A stretch of 64,000 bases of DNA from Megalobrama amblycephala (GCF_018812025.1 NC_063063.1:5436442-5500441), one strand, 5' to 3'. Numbered from the stretch's first letter, positions 45,635-57,464 are shown. Translations and numbers: made by a program. The notes: generated by a model from the letters alone, not told the origin.

Positions 45635-45640
<6 letters not shown>
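44216..45640 (-). mobile_element. Tc1-like transposon, second copy of the 14,532 family type
   Basis: Inner TIR text (GTTTATACTTTTGATCTTTC, TTCTAACCTTTCATTTAAGT, TTTGGCCACAATTATTGGCA) on the left; AGGGTGCCAATATTAGTGGA and GGGCACTAACATT on the right. The outer ends differ from the 14,532 element, so it is a related subfamily. The left outer TIR is lost in a microsatellite and an A-run of about 27 interrupts the left TIR (44,287-44,313). The transposase on the minus strand is broken. Confidence 0.85.
44490..45416 (-). pseudogene. Tc1-like transposase, inactivated (minus strand)
   Basis: The ATG at 45,416 gives MSKTK and then a one-base insertion (AAAGGAATATAG, against AAAGAATATAG at 14,930) that shifts the frame into a stop. 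Beyond it the same helix-turn-helix and GRG linker text as in the 14,916 copy is readable. The catalytic part is better preserved: LLWSDDTKKRAFW (first Asp). Then an open stretch at 44,598-44,948 follows with AGSLMSWACFSAGGPGHLVQ, GRGWIFHQDNDPKQTSKPTQ (second Asp) and PSQSPDLNPKENE (Glu), after which TGG is TGA. All three catalytic residues remain but the protein cannot be made. Confidence 0.88.

Positions 45641-45699
<59 letters not shown>
45641..45699. repeat. (TA)n microsatellite
   Basis: About 59 bp of uninterrupted TA directly at the right end of the Tc1-like element, continuing as TGTATACATGTATGTA. Confidence 0.97.
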
Positions 45700-45703
<4 letters not shown>

Positions 45704-45714
45704 ACATGTATGTA

Positions 45715-46486
45715 TTCTAAACCCAGTTATCGATCAGAAGTTCAAAATAAATATCCCTTCAACAAATATTAATACAAAGGCAGTAACCACAAAATACCAA
45801 GAGGAGCTGTTCTGGCAATGCGTGTACATGTCGGCTTGCGTGACTGGGGTGTGTGTGTGTAAAGGCTCCAGTCCTGCCTGAGGGTGCCGGCACACAGGGA
45901 GCAGCTCTTTACTTTTAATCCTTGAGAGTCTTAAAAAAAAAAAGTCATATAAAACAACAAACACTTCAGCTTTGACACGGGATGCCAATGATGCCCTGAA
46001 CAACCACAAGCGGAGGTGACTTAGTGCAGAGTCTGCAAGCAAAGAAGCAATACACACAAACAAGGGCACCATTATTTAGGAGAAGGAACGCTGTGCCAAG
46101 CACTGAGGTTTTTGGAAATGTTTAGGTGCAACGGTCTAAATACAGGGAAAACGTTAAACTAAAGGTTCATAATAAACTGTTATCATAATTCAAGTTAGAA
46201 AGACAACTGAGGTCTGGTATGACACTAGCAATGCAGCTGTTCAGTCAGAAGTGAGTCAGAACAGACAGGAGTTTTGGGAACGCCTCATAAATACGTTGTA
46301 ATGTCATATGTTGCTGAGTCACACTGGTCGAACGCATCCTCCCAGCACAAACGGCCACAAAACACAAAGTATCATTGCAGGCATTTCCTCCTGTACCTTC
46401 CTCAGTGGTGCCAGTGGTTGACTTGACAAAAATGCAAAACGTAAATTGCTCTTTATAGAAAAACGTAAGCTAAAACCAGGATTATT
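45715..46486. other. No gene recognised
   Basis: The 112-codon minus frame at 45,734-46,072 has no recognised domain. No repeat termini. Confidence 0.4.
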
Positions 46487-46720
46487 ATATAGTTAACTAA
46501 AACACTAGAAATCCATAAAAAAAAGTTCTTACTTGAAATAAAATAAACGTTAACTGAAATAAAATATATAAAAAACGTAAAACAATTTATTGCAGCCATA
46601 GCTGCCAATGCAGCATTTCTCATTTTGTTTAACTTGACGTACTAAAATAACGAAAACTGAAATTAATTAATATAAAAACTACATGACAAAAATAATTAAA
46701 AAAATGACAAATATAAATTT
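46487..46720. repeat. A-rich dispersed repeat
   Basis: AGTTAACTAAAACACTAGAA, AAATAAAATAAACGTTAACT and ACGAAAACTGAAATTAAT are diverged short repeats of an ACTAAAA/CGTTAACTGAAATAAAA type. Ends not defined. Confidence 0.4.
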
Positions 46721-47530
46721 TAGCAATGGTGAGTGAATTGAGCAGAGTTTTTATTAGCCATTAATATGTACCTATATCTACTGCCATGGCTGTCAATATT
46801 TTTTAATCGTTGATCAGCAGGGAAATATCGTTCTGATAGTGATTTCCAACAGTATTGTTCCTACTGTCATTATCATTATAATTGTGGTGTGGACTCTGCT
46901 ATTCTTTTATATTTAGAACGATTTTTAGAACTATATTTAGTTACTGTTGTGAACGGGCCTTTAGTAGTGTTTGTGTCATTGTGTTAATCACAGAATTATA
47001 TATTAGGTGTGATGTTCTTATTCTGTCTTTAACTGTCACAAATACACAAAGACGAGTATTGATTTTGGTGCCTTAACTCAAGGAAGTATTCCATATAATT
47101 ACACACTTTAAGTATCTTAGATAAACTGTGACTGAAGTTCCACTGAAGTAGATATAAGACACAGCAGAAGTTTTCTTGGGTAGACAGTTTGTTTGTCTTT
47201 GATTTGTATCATTCGCCTCATTTAGGTTATGTCTTTCAGTTTCACGTGTTATGTTGTTCCTTTTAACATTGCCGGCCAATGTTTACTCACTAAAGCCAAT
47301 TTTTCCTTGCATTTGGCACTTGGTAAGATTTCATTCTGGATCCTGTCTTCATCCTTATTAGATTATTTTAAAGGTGACCTATTATGGGAGTTCAGAAACA
47401 GTGCTTACTGATATAGAGAAAATCTCCCTTTGGAGTGCCTTTGCGCTTTGTAATTTTGCAGTTGTTTTTCATGTTCAAACAGCAATATTACACACTAAAG
47501 AAAGTTGAAAATGTAAAAAACACAGGATTA
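46721..47530. other. No gene recognised
   Basis: Short frames, AT-rich, no supported feature. Confidence 0.4.
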
Positions 47531-48319
47531 TAGGGTTGGGTATCGTTTGAATTTTAACGATTCAGATTCGGAAGCTCTGCAGTGCGTTCACTATGTCAAC
47601 TGTGTATGACAACAGTTCAAATTGTTAAATAAAGTCATTATTTTTGTTTCGTTTTTGCACACAAAAAGTATTCTTGTTGTTTCATAAAATTAGGTTGAAC
47701 CACTGTAGTCACATGGACTATTTTAACAAAGTCTTTACTACCTTTCTGGACCTCAAAAGGTGCCCTTTGACGTTGCTGCCTATGTGTGGCTCAGAAACCC
47801 TCGGATTTCATCAAAAAAATCCTAATTTGTGTTGCGAAGATGAACAAAGGTCTTACAGGTTTGAGACGACATGAGGATGAGAACTTATTGACAGAAATTT
47901 CACAACGTAATTATAGAGACGGCAGCAGGAATATTAGGCTGCTGTCACTTTAAGAGCTGCACGGATCCAATATACTGTTACACATGCGTTTTCTTTGTCG
48001 ACTGTTTACATTCACTTAAGACATAACCGACTGTGTTTATGGGGATATTTTGGCATATTTTTGTGGTTATTTGTCCGTTCAAGTGCAAACAGACACAGCA
48101 GAGAACTCAGTTCAGTATCGCACACTATACAGTATGAGAGGCGGCTTTCTGTGCACACGTTTTGGTGTGTGTGCAGCACAGAAAACAGCGTGTGAGTCTT
48201 CTTGCGCTTGAATGGTTTAAAGTCAGATTAAAATGCATACAAAGGAATCAATAAGAGTCGAAATTTGACCATAAGTATCCCCTTCCAGAACTGGAACTGA
48301 TTTTCGATTCTCAAACCTA
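47531..48319. mobile_element. hAT-like repeat with TAGGGTTGGGTATCG terminus
   Basis: Left TAGGGTTGGGTATCG; right CGATTCTCAAACCTA is its inverse at 12/15. No clean target duplication. The interior combines text shared with 52,650-52,950 (TTTTTGCACACAAAAAGTAT, GGATTTCATCAAAAAAATCC) and text shared with the hAT-like copies at 4,500 and 21,252 (GCTGCTGTCACTTTAAGAGC, ACTGTTACACATGCG). It may therefore be a mosaic of two elements. Confidence 0.6.
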
Positions 48320-51300
48320 AATAGGACCCATCTAAACATATGTGATTTTAGTCTGATTTTAGAGGCATATCACTTTCTCAGTATGACAAATTATGAATCT
48401 AGCAGGAGAACTGTGGGAAAAGCAGTTCCTCATCTTCTTCCTCTTCTCATCACAGTCACTTCCAGGACTCTGAGTAGGTATACAGCTGGCGCCGATGAAC
48501 GGTCGTGTGCGAGAGCGTGCGCGCTTCTGAGAGCAGAAGGGTGGGAAGCGAGAGGAACCTGCTGTGTCCCGTCCCAGGTGGAAGGCTTATTGTGGGGAGC
48601 AATACAGAGGGTCAAGAGGGCTGGGCTCAATACCTGCTGTGCCTCTGAGACCCCCCTCACCTGGTCGACTCGTGTCTGAACAGGCACAACCTGAGCCCAT
48701 TGTGATCAACGGCTCTGTCTCTCACCAGGGGCCAATCTGACAGGGCTGAATCTGCCGCCGCCGCTGCTCTCCACAGGCCAACTGCCTGACACCCACAACA
48801 CGAGGGATAAAGACTCCCATCTGCTGGCCTTGACTTGGTGCCAGATGGGCTGAAGACCCACTGCAGAGCTGAGGAACCAGGAAGAGGCCGGGAGGAAGGA
48901 GCTTTTTTTCCTTTCAGTGGGTGCAAATGTAAGGGAGCCCGTCCAAAAACATTCGAAATCCACCAAAATTGCGTAACCTGTGAAATCTGGCACAGATCTT
49001 GACTTGAAAACAATGGGCCGCATTTAAAGGACCCCCATTACACTTCTGACAAGCCAGAAATTATGATACCTCTAAACTTCCTAATGAATAAACACAGAAC
49101 TCATGCTGAAACCGTTGCGATCCGAAAAGTAAGGGTTTACAAAACTTCATATTAAGCGTCCCCCATCTAGGGCCGTGGTTCAGTTGTTGTGACATTCCAG
49201 TCAGGCCATTGTGTGCTTGTCCTCTGTGCACGTGACAAGAAGTGGTTGTTTGGAAAAGCGAATAGAATAAAAAGAAAAGAAAGCTTTTGTTTACTGGACC
49301 TGGCCTCAGGTGCAGGTGACCTTTGACTCCTTCAGCTCGCAGGTGGAACAAAAGACCCTTGAGGTGGAAACATATTTCCCTCCAGCTAAACACCTACTAG
49401 TGCAGCGAGAACTAGCCATAGGACTCCATGAAATACCAACAGAAGAAGTCAATATAAAAAAAGGGTGACTGACAACAAGTGACTGACTTGTCAGTCAAGA
49501 TTTTGGATTATTCAGTGTTATAATTTATTGATACTGTTTAGGCGAAAAAACTGTATAAATATTACAACATACTACTTATTTAATGAACAATTTCAGGTAT
49601 ATTATATTATATTATATTATATTATTCAAATCTCCAATTTAATATGTAGCATAGTTGGTAATTATTTTTAAATAAAATAGAGTATATGCGGCTGTGTAGC
49701 ATGAGTCAGTTTGACAGTGGTATCATTTCCCATCAGGAAGTATTACCGTTTCAGCAGCTTTCCCAGAGGCGATGATGACCCACCATCAACACCAGTGAAT
49801 CCCTGTTTGGCAGATCGATGATTGATTATTTATCTCTTTGGAGATTATATTTTCTCGAGACGTCTCATCCTTCAACTCAGTCCCAGAAGCTAAAGACAGG
49901 ATACGGTTCAGTGACAAGTAAGTCTGGTTGAAAGAACAGGAACAATACTTCCTCTTATTGCCAGGTGACAATAAGACTAGTGACAATCATTTAAAGTGCA
50001 GGGATATTTAAAAAAAGTTAGTAGGTATAGAGAAATTTAAGAGAAAAAAAGAAAAAAAAAAAATCCACAAACTCAATGCAAATATCCCCTACTGTACTAA
50101 CTGTACAAAGAAGAGTTTGGGTTTGTCCAGTGGTTATATTCTGCATACAGCTGTGTTGGGGTAAGTGGGGGTCTGTCAGACTGATACTGGCTCAACACTG
50201 CCACCAAGCGGTGTATCTTCAAAAAGCCATGTGTAAATAAGACTTCTCTGCTTCTTGTCACTCTCTGGAGTGGGTGAGCTGTGGTTAGGCTGGTGAGATG
50301 ACCTCACTGGAAGGGAAATACATAGAATGGGATGGGATTTTCCATTGCTCTGTGGTGTGAGAATGCTTAGACCCTCTTGTTACACTGCATGCTAATAAAA
50401 AGAAGCGGAAATCCTTGTAATCCTTTAAGATTTCATGTTCAACATGTCTGTTTGTGTCAAAGTTGTCGGACAGGGGGAAACCTGTCTTTGTAGAACTGAA
50501 AGGAAAAAAAAAAAAAAGTTGCATTGGAATTAAAATGTTATTTTTCCAAAACAAGTCAGAAAAGTTACAACTCACTGTTTGAGGATACAAGGTATTTGGG
50601 GATGGTGGACAGTATGAAAATGTATGGCATGAACTTGTCAAGCACATGTTAAATTCTGCCCTTTTTATTCATTCATCTTAAGTTTTTCAGAAAAGGACAC
50701 TCTTAAAATATCATCGCCGTTAGAATGATTTATATAGTAAACACTGCAATTAAACATTTTCCAAAACTAGTATAACTGAAAAAATATCAGTTAGAACGCA
50801 CTATTTAAGGATACAACGGTATTAGGGGATGGTGGGCAGGTGATGCCAGTAAACAATGGGAGTGTTGAAGAGTTGTAAAGAATTTGCATACTTGTCTGTG
50901 TGGGAATGTAAGTATCTGGTAATATCCAGAGATTGCATACTATGAAGGATTATGACCCGAGTTATATAACATTGCATATATACGCTGAACAAATGCAACA
51001 AAGCATGAAGTATCATCAAATAGCCAACAAATAAGTAAATTAATTTTAAAGAATATCAAAAATATTTTCACCTAGAGGAACAATGCTCTTATGTTAAGCC
51101 ACCAACATAAAACACTGTGATTCTGGTCTGAAAAAAATTGTATTGCATTTCTTTCTATATTTTATTTGCTGAAGCTTTTTAAAGCTGTTAAAATAATAGC
51201 AAAGGATGCTCATTAGATGTATAATTGATACTTTAAATATTTAAGCACTTTTTATTGCGTGTGGTCGCATAGAAAGATGGGAAATGTAGTTTTGTAGCGC

Positions 51301-51391
51301 AAACACGTCACCTCGTAACATGTCGTTTACTAGCTATTCGTCATTTATAGTACATAAAACTAATTGTACAGTCAACATTTACAATTGTTAC
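48320..51391. other. No gene recognised; longest stretch without repeats
   Basis: 48,400-49,060 and 49,100-49,430 are GC-richer, with several overlapping 85-118-codon frames on both strands (48,430-48,687, 48,657-49,013, 49,061-49,393, all minus). None has a domain I recognise and none wins over the others. 50,285-50,647 (minus, 120 codons) is similar. A (TATAT)n tract lies at 49,599-49,625. This stretch has few transposon ends and is the best place to look for conserved host sequence. Confidence 0.4.
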
Positions 51392-51395
51392 TTAA

Positions 51396-51811
51396 AGGGA
51401 TAGTTCACCCAAAAATGAAAATTCGGTCATTAATTATTCTCTCTCATGTCATTCCAAACCCTTAAGACTTTCGTTCATCTTCGGAACACGAATGAAAATC
51501 TTTTTGATGAAATCTGAGAGATTTCTGTCCCTCCGTTGACTACACAACTACCACTTTGACTCTTCAAAAAGTTCATAAAGAGATCGTAAAACTAAGCCAT
51601 ATGAATTTTCTGAAGAGAAACAATCACTGATGAACAGATTGAATTTAGGCTTTCATTAGGTTTCTGTCTATGGAAGGACAGAACGTTCTCAGATTTCATG
51701 TAAAAGAACTTAATTTGTGTTCCGAAGATGAACAAAGCCTTACGAGTTTGGAATTACTCACAAGGGTGAGTAATTAATGAAAGAATTTTATTTTTGGGTG
51801 AACTATCCCTT
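51396..51811. mobile_element. TTAA-flanked MITE
   Basis: Left AGGGATAGTTCACCCAAAAA after TTAA (51,392-51,395); right TTTTTGGGTGAACTATCCCT before TTAA (51,812-51,815), 416 bp. The terminal arms match for about 35 bp (with TCATTAATTA/TAATTAATGA also inverted). The interior has CATCTTCGGAACACGAATGA and TGTGTTCCGAAGATGAACAA as internal inverse text. Confidence 0.92.
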
Positions 51812-51815
51812 TAAT

Positions 51816-52619
51816 TATCACCAACACCAATTAACTTCCACTGTGATACTTTAACTGAAACGCTCCAAACTTAGAAAGTCAGGACTCAAAGAAAGTCTTG
51901 ATTACGTCATTTCGGTTAGCTCATCTCATAATTACGATAATTCTGATAAGACCTGTGGTTAGCATTAGTCGCTGAATAATTCAAACGCAACGTCTTCACA
52001 TTAATAATCACTACTACTCTAAGTTCAACAAGTTCACATTAGCATTAGCATACGCAGACAACATTCATCCGTATTTTATTTGTTTAGATCCATACAACAA
52101 AAAAGCAAACACTGAAGAACACAAACTTGCTAAAGCAAACACTCAGATGCAAAGTTGTGCATGTTGAAGTCGACACACAAAGTGTCGGGATTAGTGGTGT
52201 TGGCTTTCTTTCCATCGTGTGAGAGAGTGTTACCACAGGAAACCTGATCGTGTTCAATAATTCACAGTAACACTGGACCACTACAGCATTCTCCATTAGC
52301 CCAGCTCAAGACCTCTGGCCTTATACCTCTCATTTGCACAGTCATTCTTGGCAGTGGCACACTGGATATGTCAACACTAGATAAAGCAATGAAATTTAAA
52401 GTCAATAAGACATCTCGTGCAAAATGATAACGTGATAAAATATCACAAACATATCTGAAAAGCATACTTTTGTCTTACGTTGCAAACACCTTTGCCATAA
52501 TATTCTATTTTTGGATATATCATATACACACAATTATTCAAAACCTAAAGCTCTTCTTGTATAGCGTAGGCAAATAATAAGTCGGTGTACTGACGTAGAA
52601 CACGGAAGAGCTGCGTTGT
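51816..52619. other. No gene recognised
   Basis: No domains or repeat ends. TA/CA-rich pieces near 52,510. Confidence 0.4.
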
Positions 52620-52950
52620 GTTCACTACATCAGCTGAGTAGGAGAGAAGAAATTATTGAATAAAGTCGTTATTTTTGTTTTATTTTTGTGCACAAAAAGT
52701 ATTCTTGTCGCTTCCTAAAATTAAAGTTGAACCACTACAGTCATGTGGATTATTTTAATGAAGTCTTTAGTACCTTTCTGGGCCTTGACAGTAGTGGTTA
52801 AATTGCTATGGAGGAGTCAGAGAGCTCTCGGATTTCATCAAAAAATATCTTAATTTGTGTTCCAAAGATGAACAAAGTTCTTATGGGTTTGGAAAGATAT
52901 GAGGGTAAGTAATTAATGAAAGAATTTTCATTTTTGGGTAAACTAACCCT
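52620..52950. mobile_element. TTAA-type MITE, right part
   Basis: Ends CATTTTTGGGTAAACTAACCCT before TTAA (52,951-52,954). TTCCAAAGATGAACAAAGTT and AGTAATTAATGAAAGAATTT match the right part of 51,396-51,811. The left side (from TTGTTTTATTTTTGTGCACA) matches 47,640-47,880. No left TTAA terminus. Confidence 0.65.
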
Positions 52951-52959
52951 TTAATGTTT

Positions 52960-53270
52960 TTGCGTTTTTGCGCAAGTGTTTTGCATTCTCGCAAATGTTT
53001 CTCGAGGGAATGCAAAAATGTTGTGAGCAAACACAGTTTCTTGGGGGAACGCAAAGGTGTTGTGAGCGAACAATGTTTCTCAGGGAACGCAAAAGCGTTC
53101 TGAGCGAATGCAAAGTTCCTCGGGGAATGCAAAAGTATGAACGAATGTAATTTTCTCATGGAAATGCAAAAGTGTTGTGAGCAAACGCAATGTGTTGTGA
53201 GCGAAATTAATGTTTCTCGAGGAAATGCAAAAGTGTTGTGAGTGAATGTAATATTTATCTGGAAAATCTT
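52960..53270. repeat. Minisatellite, about 41-bp unit, GTGAGCGAACGCAATGTTTCT type
   Basis: About seven diverged units of GCAAAAGTGTTGTGAGCGAA plus CGCAATGTTTCTCGAGGGAA follow directly after the right TTAA of the preceding MITE. The TCTCGAGGGAACG word resembles the CCCTCGA word of the other minisatellite, but the rest differs. Open frames on both strands here are periodicity artefacts. Confidence 0.85.
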
Positions 53271-54912
53271 TAAGTTCGCTCACAACAATACGTTCAGGAG
53301 CTCTTACATTTTTTTTCTCCCATCTCATATTTTTTTCTATCACCATGTCCCTTTAGGGGCTCCATACTTTTTCAATTTATTAAGTAATGATCTTTTAAAT
53401 TAAATTAAAAAAAAAACCTCAATGACATAATCATGCGCTCAAGAAGTGAACTCTAAGAACGTTAAATTCTGTCATTTTTATGATTTGTTTTCCTAGGTTT
53501 TTCAGAAAGAGACAATCTTAAAATATCAACCAAGGCTCAATAATGTCAAAATTTAAACAATAAATCTGTCCATCCTGTTGCCTGCCTTCTGAAACCATAA
53601 TTATATCCCAACATACATTACAAGCTTAAGATGGAACAATGCAAGTGACAAGAAATCTTGAATAAGGTCTAGTAAAATAGAGGGGACAGTGCTCAAGTGG
53701 AGACATATTAAGGGATGAGGTGAGACAAGAGTTGTGAAGTGCTGAAAAGACATCAGTCCCGGTCAGAAGCTCTCATGTGCACTTTGTCTCCATTTACTTA
53801 ATTAAGATGTGAGGCAGCAGCCCGTTCTGGGAGGGCATAAATCCTCCGGTTGTCCTGGAAGAGCTATAAACCACTCATCAATTATAGAGGCCAGCAGCAG
53901 GAGCGTGACTAATACCCACATCACATGCTTATTCACAACAGAGCTGAAGCCAATGAGCACCTACTGTGCCTTGACAAGACAAGTGCGTCACCTCTTTAAC
54001 CAGTGATGCTCTTTAAAACCACCAGGCTGACCTTGTGTGCTCTGTCACAGCTGATCATGCTGGTAAAAAGGGTCACCAAATCCAATATTGATGACATACA
54101 TAAAAAAAAAATCTTTTTGTCAGCTTGTCTGACAACTCAGTAGAAAGTTAGACGTGTGGAAAGAGAAGCCATGCTATCTGAGATATAAATTTTTAAGTAG
54201 CTCCTAAATTCACATGCCTGAATGGTGGAAATCCAAACTGTAGTTGGTATGAATGAAGCTGCTGCATCGTGCTGTAAGGACACCCTGATAGTTCCAAGTG
54301 AAGTAATGATATGTTTAATGCCACAACACCCTGCTCCTGTTGTTAAGCCAGCGAGCCATGCGGAACAGCCAACTGTTCGCGTGAGAGAAACTTTATGGCT
54401 TGGTGCCCATGTGTGGCACGCTGGAAACCTAAGACACCAGGACGACACTGATGCTGTTGTTCTTGACACCCAACTCAAGTGGCACTTTCAATGCAGTTTC
54501 ATTTTTATGCAGTTTTCACCATGTGTTTTGACTTGGCACTTAAATGTGCTCTGACAGGATGAATTTAATCTCAAGATTCAGTGCAGACTCTCTTTGTTGA
54601 GAAGCTGATCTCCATAACCAAAAAAGTACCATGGAATATAAATCAATCATCCAGTAAAAAATGGAATATAACATAATACAGTACTATTACTTACTTTTTA
54701 TAAGGGCTATTGCGCTGAAAAAAAAAAAAAAAAACTATTAGTCAATATTGACATGAGAAAGCCAAAGCAAACTATAAAATCTTTCATGTCAGATTGTACA
54801 ACATGACTCACATCTTTGACTGAGCATTTTACATCATCAGTCCGTGTCACGCATCTCTACAATGATAGCTACTCACCGAACATTTGTATTTCTTCTGTCA
54901 TAGCTTCTGGTG
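53271..54912. other. No gene recognised
   Basis: Overlapping frames at 54,137-54,478 (minus) and 54,222-54,554 (plus) are about 110 codons each but show no domain or splice pattern I can defend. The remainder is unique-looking. Confidence 0.4.
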
Positions 54913-54916
54913 TTAA

Positions 54917-55447
54917 AGGTGCTCTATGTAAGAATGACAGCTAGTGGTTGAAATGGGCACTGCAGTCCAAATTCAAAATATTGTTTGCCCCGCCCCCTCC
55001 TCCTCAGACTTGATGCTCTCGCAGGTTGCCAGTTTGAAGACACGCAACAGGAGCAAGCTCAATTGACATTGGAAGGCGAGGAAACTTACACGTTTTAATA
55101 TGCTCCCTTTCGTAGAGATTTTTAGATAGATGTTGAGGCTTTTTCGGTCTGGTAGAATCTGCGATCTCTGATCCAGTCTGTTCACTGGCTTCCATGGCTG
55201 CAATTCGCCAACTGGCAAACCGGGGTTGCAAAATACTATTGGGTAAATTGGCAACGTGCGGTCTTGCACAGACTGAAACAAAAACAGAAATTCTGACATG
55301 GAACGCTAATCTCAAAGTAAAATAACTGGCTGTAGCAATGGTTTTCAGAGAAACGAGTATGTGAACTGAGCATGTTTAATAAATATCTGGAAACACATTA
55401 TGGTATTTTTATGCTTTAGTACAGTCAAAAACTTACATAGAGCACCT
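54917..55447. mobile_element. TTAA-flanked MITE with a perfect terminal inverted repeat
   Basis: AGGTGCTCTATGTAAG after TTAA (54,913-54,916); CTTACATAGAGCACCT before TTAA (55,448-55,451). The 16-bp ends plus TTAA are perfectly inverted. The interior is about 500 bp, GC-richer, with overlapping minus frames of up to 108 codons and no domain. The AGGTGC start is shared with copies at 16,988 and 60,983, so these families may share a transposase. Confidence 0.92.
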
Positions 55448-55599
55448 TTAACAGTTACTGCACTCTAATTGGTTTTCCAGTAAACTTGCCTTACTGATGT
55501 ATTCAGACTGCAAATTTAATAGAGAAAGCCAATTTAACTGTTGTCTTTGAGCAAGTCCAACAGACTCTCAATGATTCTTAAGTATTTTCAATTTGGTGA

Positions 55600-55750
55600 A
55601 TTAGTTGTGAATTTGTATGAATTAGTAAAATCTCATTCATACATTTGACCCCATTAGGGTTAGATTTGAGGTGAATCTTCATGGGGTTTTACCTACAAAT
55701 CTTACATTTTCATACGAGTTTGATACAAAATGGCCAACTATTACCTAGTT
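55600..55750. repeat. Fragment of an ATACGAATT-type repeat
   Basis: GTGAATTTGTATGAATTAGT and TTTTCATACGAGTTTGATAC with CCATTAGGGTTAGATTTGAG in between recall the CGTACGAATT MITE at 32,196-32,431. Ends not clear. Confidence 0.35.
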
Positions 55751-55808
55751 CAGGCATGAAACTCTAGATGGTGCAGGATGAGAGGTCTTTAACTCATTTG
55801 GTAGCGAT

Positions 55809-56299
55809 TAGGGCTGCACAATTTATCGCACGATACAAAAAAATTACATTGAACTTAAATGATCGCTTAAACGCAATTCTTATTTTTTTATGCACAGCTT
55901 GTCAATGAAGTATGGCTCCAAATGCTAATCCATCTGAAAGCACTGCTAGTTTGAGTCACTTGTAATGTACATTTGAAAAAGCAACACGCGTCAAACATCT
56001 TTCCAGACATGAGAAGCATTTCTTAAAATCTTTTTATTAACATTTAATAACATGTTTTTACTCCAAACTCACTTCATAACAACAGTTGAGCATCCTTCTG
56101 TGAGATGATGTGGCTTCTTCAATCAAAGTATTATAATCTTCTGTTTATTCAGCTACAACGATAGAGAGCTCTGGCTTTCAGATGGAGAAGCATTTACTAC
56201 TGATCACAGAGCCGTACAGCTCTGACAAGCTGGGCATAAAATAATTGCAGCCTTTGCCAAATCGCGTACGGTTTAATCATGATAAATCGTGCCGCCCTA
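55809..56299. mobile_element. hAT-like non-autonomous element with an 8-bp target duplication
   Basis: Left TAGGGCTGCACAATTTATCG, right GATAAATCGTGCCGCCCTA (inverse with few mismatches). Flanks GTAGCGAT (55,801-55,808) and GTAGAGAT (56,300-56,307) match at 7/8. 491 bp, no transposase. Confidence 0.92.
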
Positions 56300-56309
56300 G
56301 TAGAGATCA

Positions 56310-56730
56310 CATCATTATCTACATTGCACAGCTGATTGGTTGCTGTTGCATCAGCGGCCAATGAGCTGTGGCTCAACATTTAAACAAATAACGGCAGTGT
56401 TGCTGTTAGCAGTATGCAGCATGCTTTCAGAAACTCTCCACCTTCCCCAGCCGCACCTGTATAGATCTGCTATGGGGGTTAAATCATGTATGTTATATGT
56501 GCAGCAGCAGCATGTCTTACATGCTCACAGCAATGTCTGTGAATGTATTGGCAGTAGCAAGTTTCGGTACTTGCTCTGCAGCAGCAGCAGCAGCATAGCA
56601 GATCTATTCCTGAAAAGCTATTTCGCCAAGACCAAATACATTAACATTGCCATATCCATTATCATGCCAATCTCTATTACCATACCAGTCTCCCGAGAGT
56701 TGTCATGACAGAACTATACTTACAAATTGG
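56310..56730. repeat. GCAGCA-rich sequence, possible dispersed repeat
   Basis: Contains CAGCAGCAGCATGTC and a (GCA)n of about 18 bp at 56,576-56,593, plus TAGATCTGCTA and its inverse TAGCAGATCTA some 130 bp apart. The 122-codon plus frame (56,340-56,708) has a hydrophobic start (TAVLLLAVCSML) but no domain I recognise. I cannot separate an old repeat from a small unknown gene. Confidence 0.35.
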
Positions 56731-57464
56731 CAAGTCACACTAAGCGAAGACTGACGATTTTGCCAATGGCAAAATAAATCTTTTATGATTTGTCTCAGAT
56801 TGCAAAATTGTACAGTGTGCAACAGGTTTAAGTTTCTTTTGGAAATAAAATCCTGAAACAACCGTCTGGCTTGAATCAACTAATCCATTAAATCAATTGA
56901 CTTTATCAGTCAAACACTTCTTTAGAACGACTCATATTAAAATATGAAAGGCACGTAAGTGCACACAAGTCTCGTATTAAGAGCCATTAATTACCAAGTG
57001 CCTGAAGCAAGCTATATGTATACAACACTATCACCCAACAGCATGTCACTGTTTTGAATGGGAGAAACCCCTGCAATAACAATGTCAGCAATTATGTTCA
57101 ATGGAGATACTTCTACTGATTCAGCTCTGGAAGAACCTGCTGTATCACAGTGTTAACACAGAAACTGGCACCTGGGGCCCTGCAACTAGCTTATCTTAAT
57201 TATCATATCAGCTGTCCTTCAATTAGGGTTTACTTTAATGGATGCATCCATTGCATTCATGCACATGCGCCAAAACACAGACTAATGTAAATTATTGACA
57301 ACTCGCGGCAAGGCAATTACAACCTAATTACAGCTTTTGTGATTCAAATGACAAAACTGGTAAATGGGACCTGTAACCTAAAACTAATTATTGTCCCCCC
57401 CTTCTAGACACTTTTGCCTACCTACTGTACTGGCTCTCATTTCCCTTTTTTTCTCATTTGTTAG
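56731..57464. other. No gene recognised; possible intron upstream of a candidate exon
   Basis: Unique-looking sequence without repeat ends. It finishes in a pyrimidine-rich tract (57,440-57,462) that suits a splice acceptor. Confidence 0.4.

Noticed and set aside
48430..49013. Overlapping minus-strand frames in a GC-richer region
   Set aside because: Higher GC lowers stop frequency, and frames in several phases are equally long. No domain seen.
56340..56708. 122-codon frame, longest in the window
   Set aside because: Begins close to a hAT-like element and reads through GCA repeats. No domain, no splice logic. Not called as a gene, only described.
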